NCBI RefSeq assembly: GCF_050436995.1
Contig: NC_134760.1
Location: forward strand, 11,488,001 to 11,552,000
DNA: 64,000 nucleotides
DNA from: Anticarsia gemmatalis
Taxonomy: Eukaryota > Arthropoda > Insecta > Lepidoptera > Erebidae
Direction: 5' to 3'
Positions 63,388 through 64,000 of the stretch are shown here, in pieces (position 1 is the first letter of the stretch; each line of letters opens with the position of its first letter). Made by a program: the position numbers and the translations under genes. The notes beneath the pieces were generated by a model, which saw only the letters and a program-made list of their open reading frames with translations, did not search any database and had not been told where the DNA came from.

Positions 63388-64000
63388 ATAAATAATCTCT
63401 ACAGTCTATATATCTGGATCTATCTTCAACTAGAATAAATCCTTGTCTTATCAAATTAAGTTAAATTGACATATCTGTGGTAACTCTTAGATGAGCTGGC
63501 AGGTAGCATTAGACGATTGTCGTTCCCATAGCGATAATCTTAAGAACATGAACTATTGAGGAAACAGATCTATCAAGATACGATCGACAAGCTTCTTGTA
63601 GAAATGTAGTTAATGCTTACGTAGCTGACCTAATTTATTTTTGACGCGATATGAATTCTTGACTCAAGCATATTTCAAGTATTTTTTTTTTATTCATTTT
63701 GCATAGGTTCCCTTTTATAGTATACGGCCTAAGGATGGAGAATCTAGCGCTACATAAAGGCTATACTCTATACTTTTTTCATTTACAATTTGTCTTTGGA
63801 CCTTCTACCACAACGAAATGCTCTTACGCCTATTAGGGGACCGTATTACCCCTGCATTGGGAATCTATGATTGAGATACCACTAAACATTTTTGTATGTA
63901 TGGCGTAAGATATATGTATTATTTTATGTATCACAATATCTTACGCTAAGGCGTACGCTCTCAAATAGTTCGGTATTCATATTCACCCACTCTATGTTGC

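Larger units (their letters stand above)
58270..64000. other. Right-hand AT-rich region, no gene seen
   Basis: Probably the large 5' intron of adenosine kinase and/or intergenic DNA. Contents: SINE copies at 60290-60440 and 62765-62965, a LINE-like A-rich end near 62340-62400 ('aaattcaaatttaaaatatt'), a palindromic MITE at 63278-63387, and a small inverted repeat 'gcgtaagatat' at 63903-63913 with its complement at 63936-63946. Open frames at 59199, 60835 and 62645 resemble no protein. Confidence 0.55.

Overview
The window is insect nuclear DNA and most likely comes from a moth; a noctuid-like lepidopteran fits best. The genes have many short exons with GT-AG introns in AT-rich DNA. They include a lepidopteran-type odorant receptor array and a clan 4 cytochrome P450. 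The interspersed repeats (tRNA-derived SINEs, LINE 3' ends ending in microsatellite, MITEs) are ones I recognise from moth genomes. No prokaryotic features, true tRNA or rRNA genes, or CRISPR arrays were seen.

Layout. (1) 0.4-15.0 kb, plus strand: four tandem odorant receptor genes (OrA to OrD), each with four coding exons. The two middle exons are exactly 196 and 218 nt in all four genes and the splice phases are the same, so they arose by local duplication. (2) 16.0-24.8 kb, minus strand: a complete ten-exon cytochrome P450 of 502 residues. Relics of duplicated P450 exons lie in one of its introns and just upstream of its first exon. Its large third intron is mostly a 2.5 kb element with perfect 18-bp terminal inverted repeats that carries a 9-bp minisatellite of about 0.9 kb. 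(3) 24.9-30.6 kb: AT-rich intergenic DNA with a SINE-like retroposon flanked by a 17-bp target duplication. (4) 30.6-31.6 kb, plus strand: FBXL15, an F-box/LRR protein, followed by a 1.9 kb hAT-like transposon with an 8-bp target duplication. (5) 38.8-51.8 kb, minus strand: the complete eleven-exon MYST histone acetyltransferase KAT6/enok (2461 residues), with a GC-rich 5' promoter region. (6) 54.1-54.3 kb, plus strand: an unrecognised orphan exon-like reading frame. (7) 56.1-58.3 kb, minus strand: the last three exons of adenosine kinase. Its 5' exons were not found and probably lie beyond the right edge.

The genes do not form one pathway. The receptors are membrane proteins of olfactory neurons. 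The P450 is a microsomal oxidase. FBXL15, KAT6 and adenosine kinase are conserved housekeeping or regulatory genes. All exon boundaries were assigned by hand from splice consensus, reading phase and family resemblance; no alignment or database search was run.
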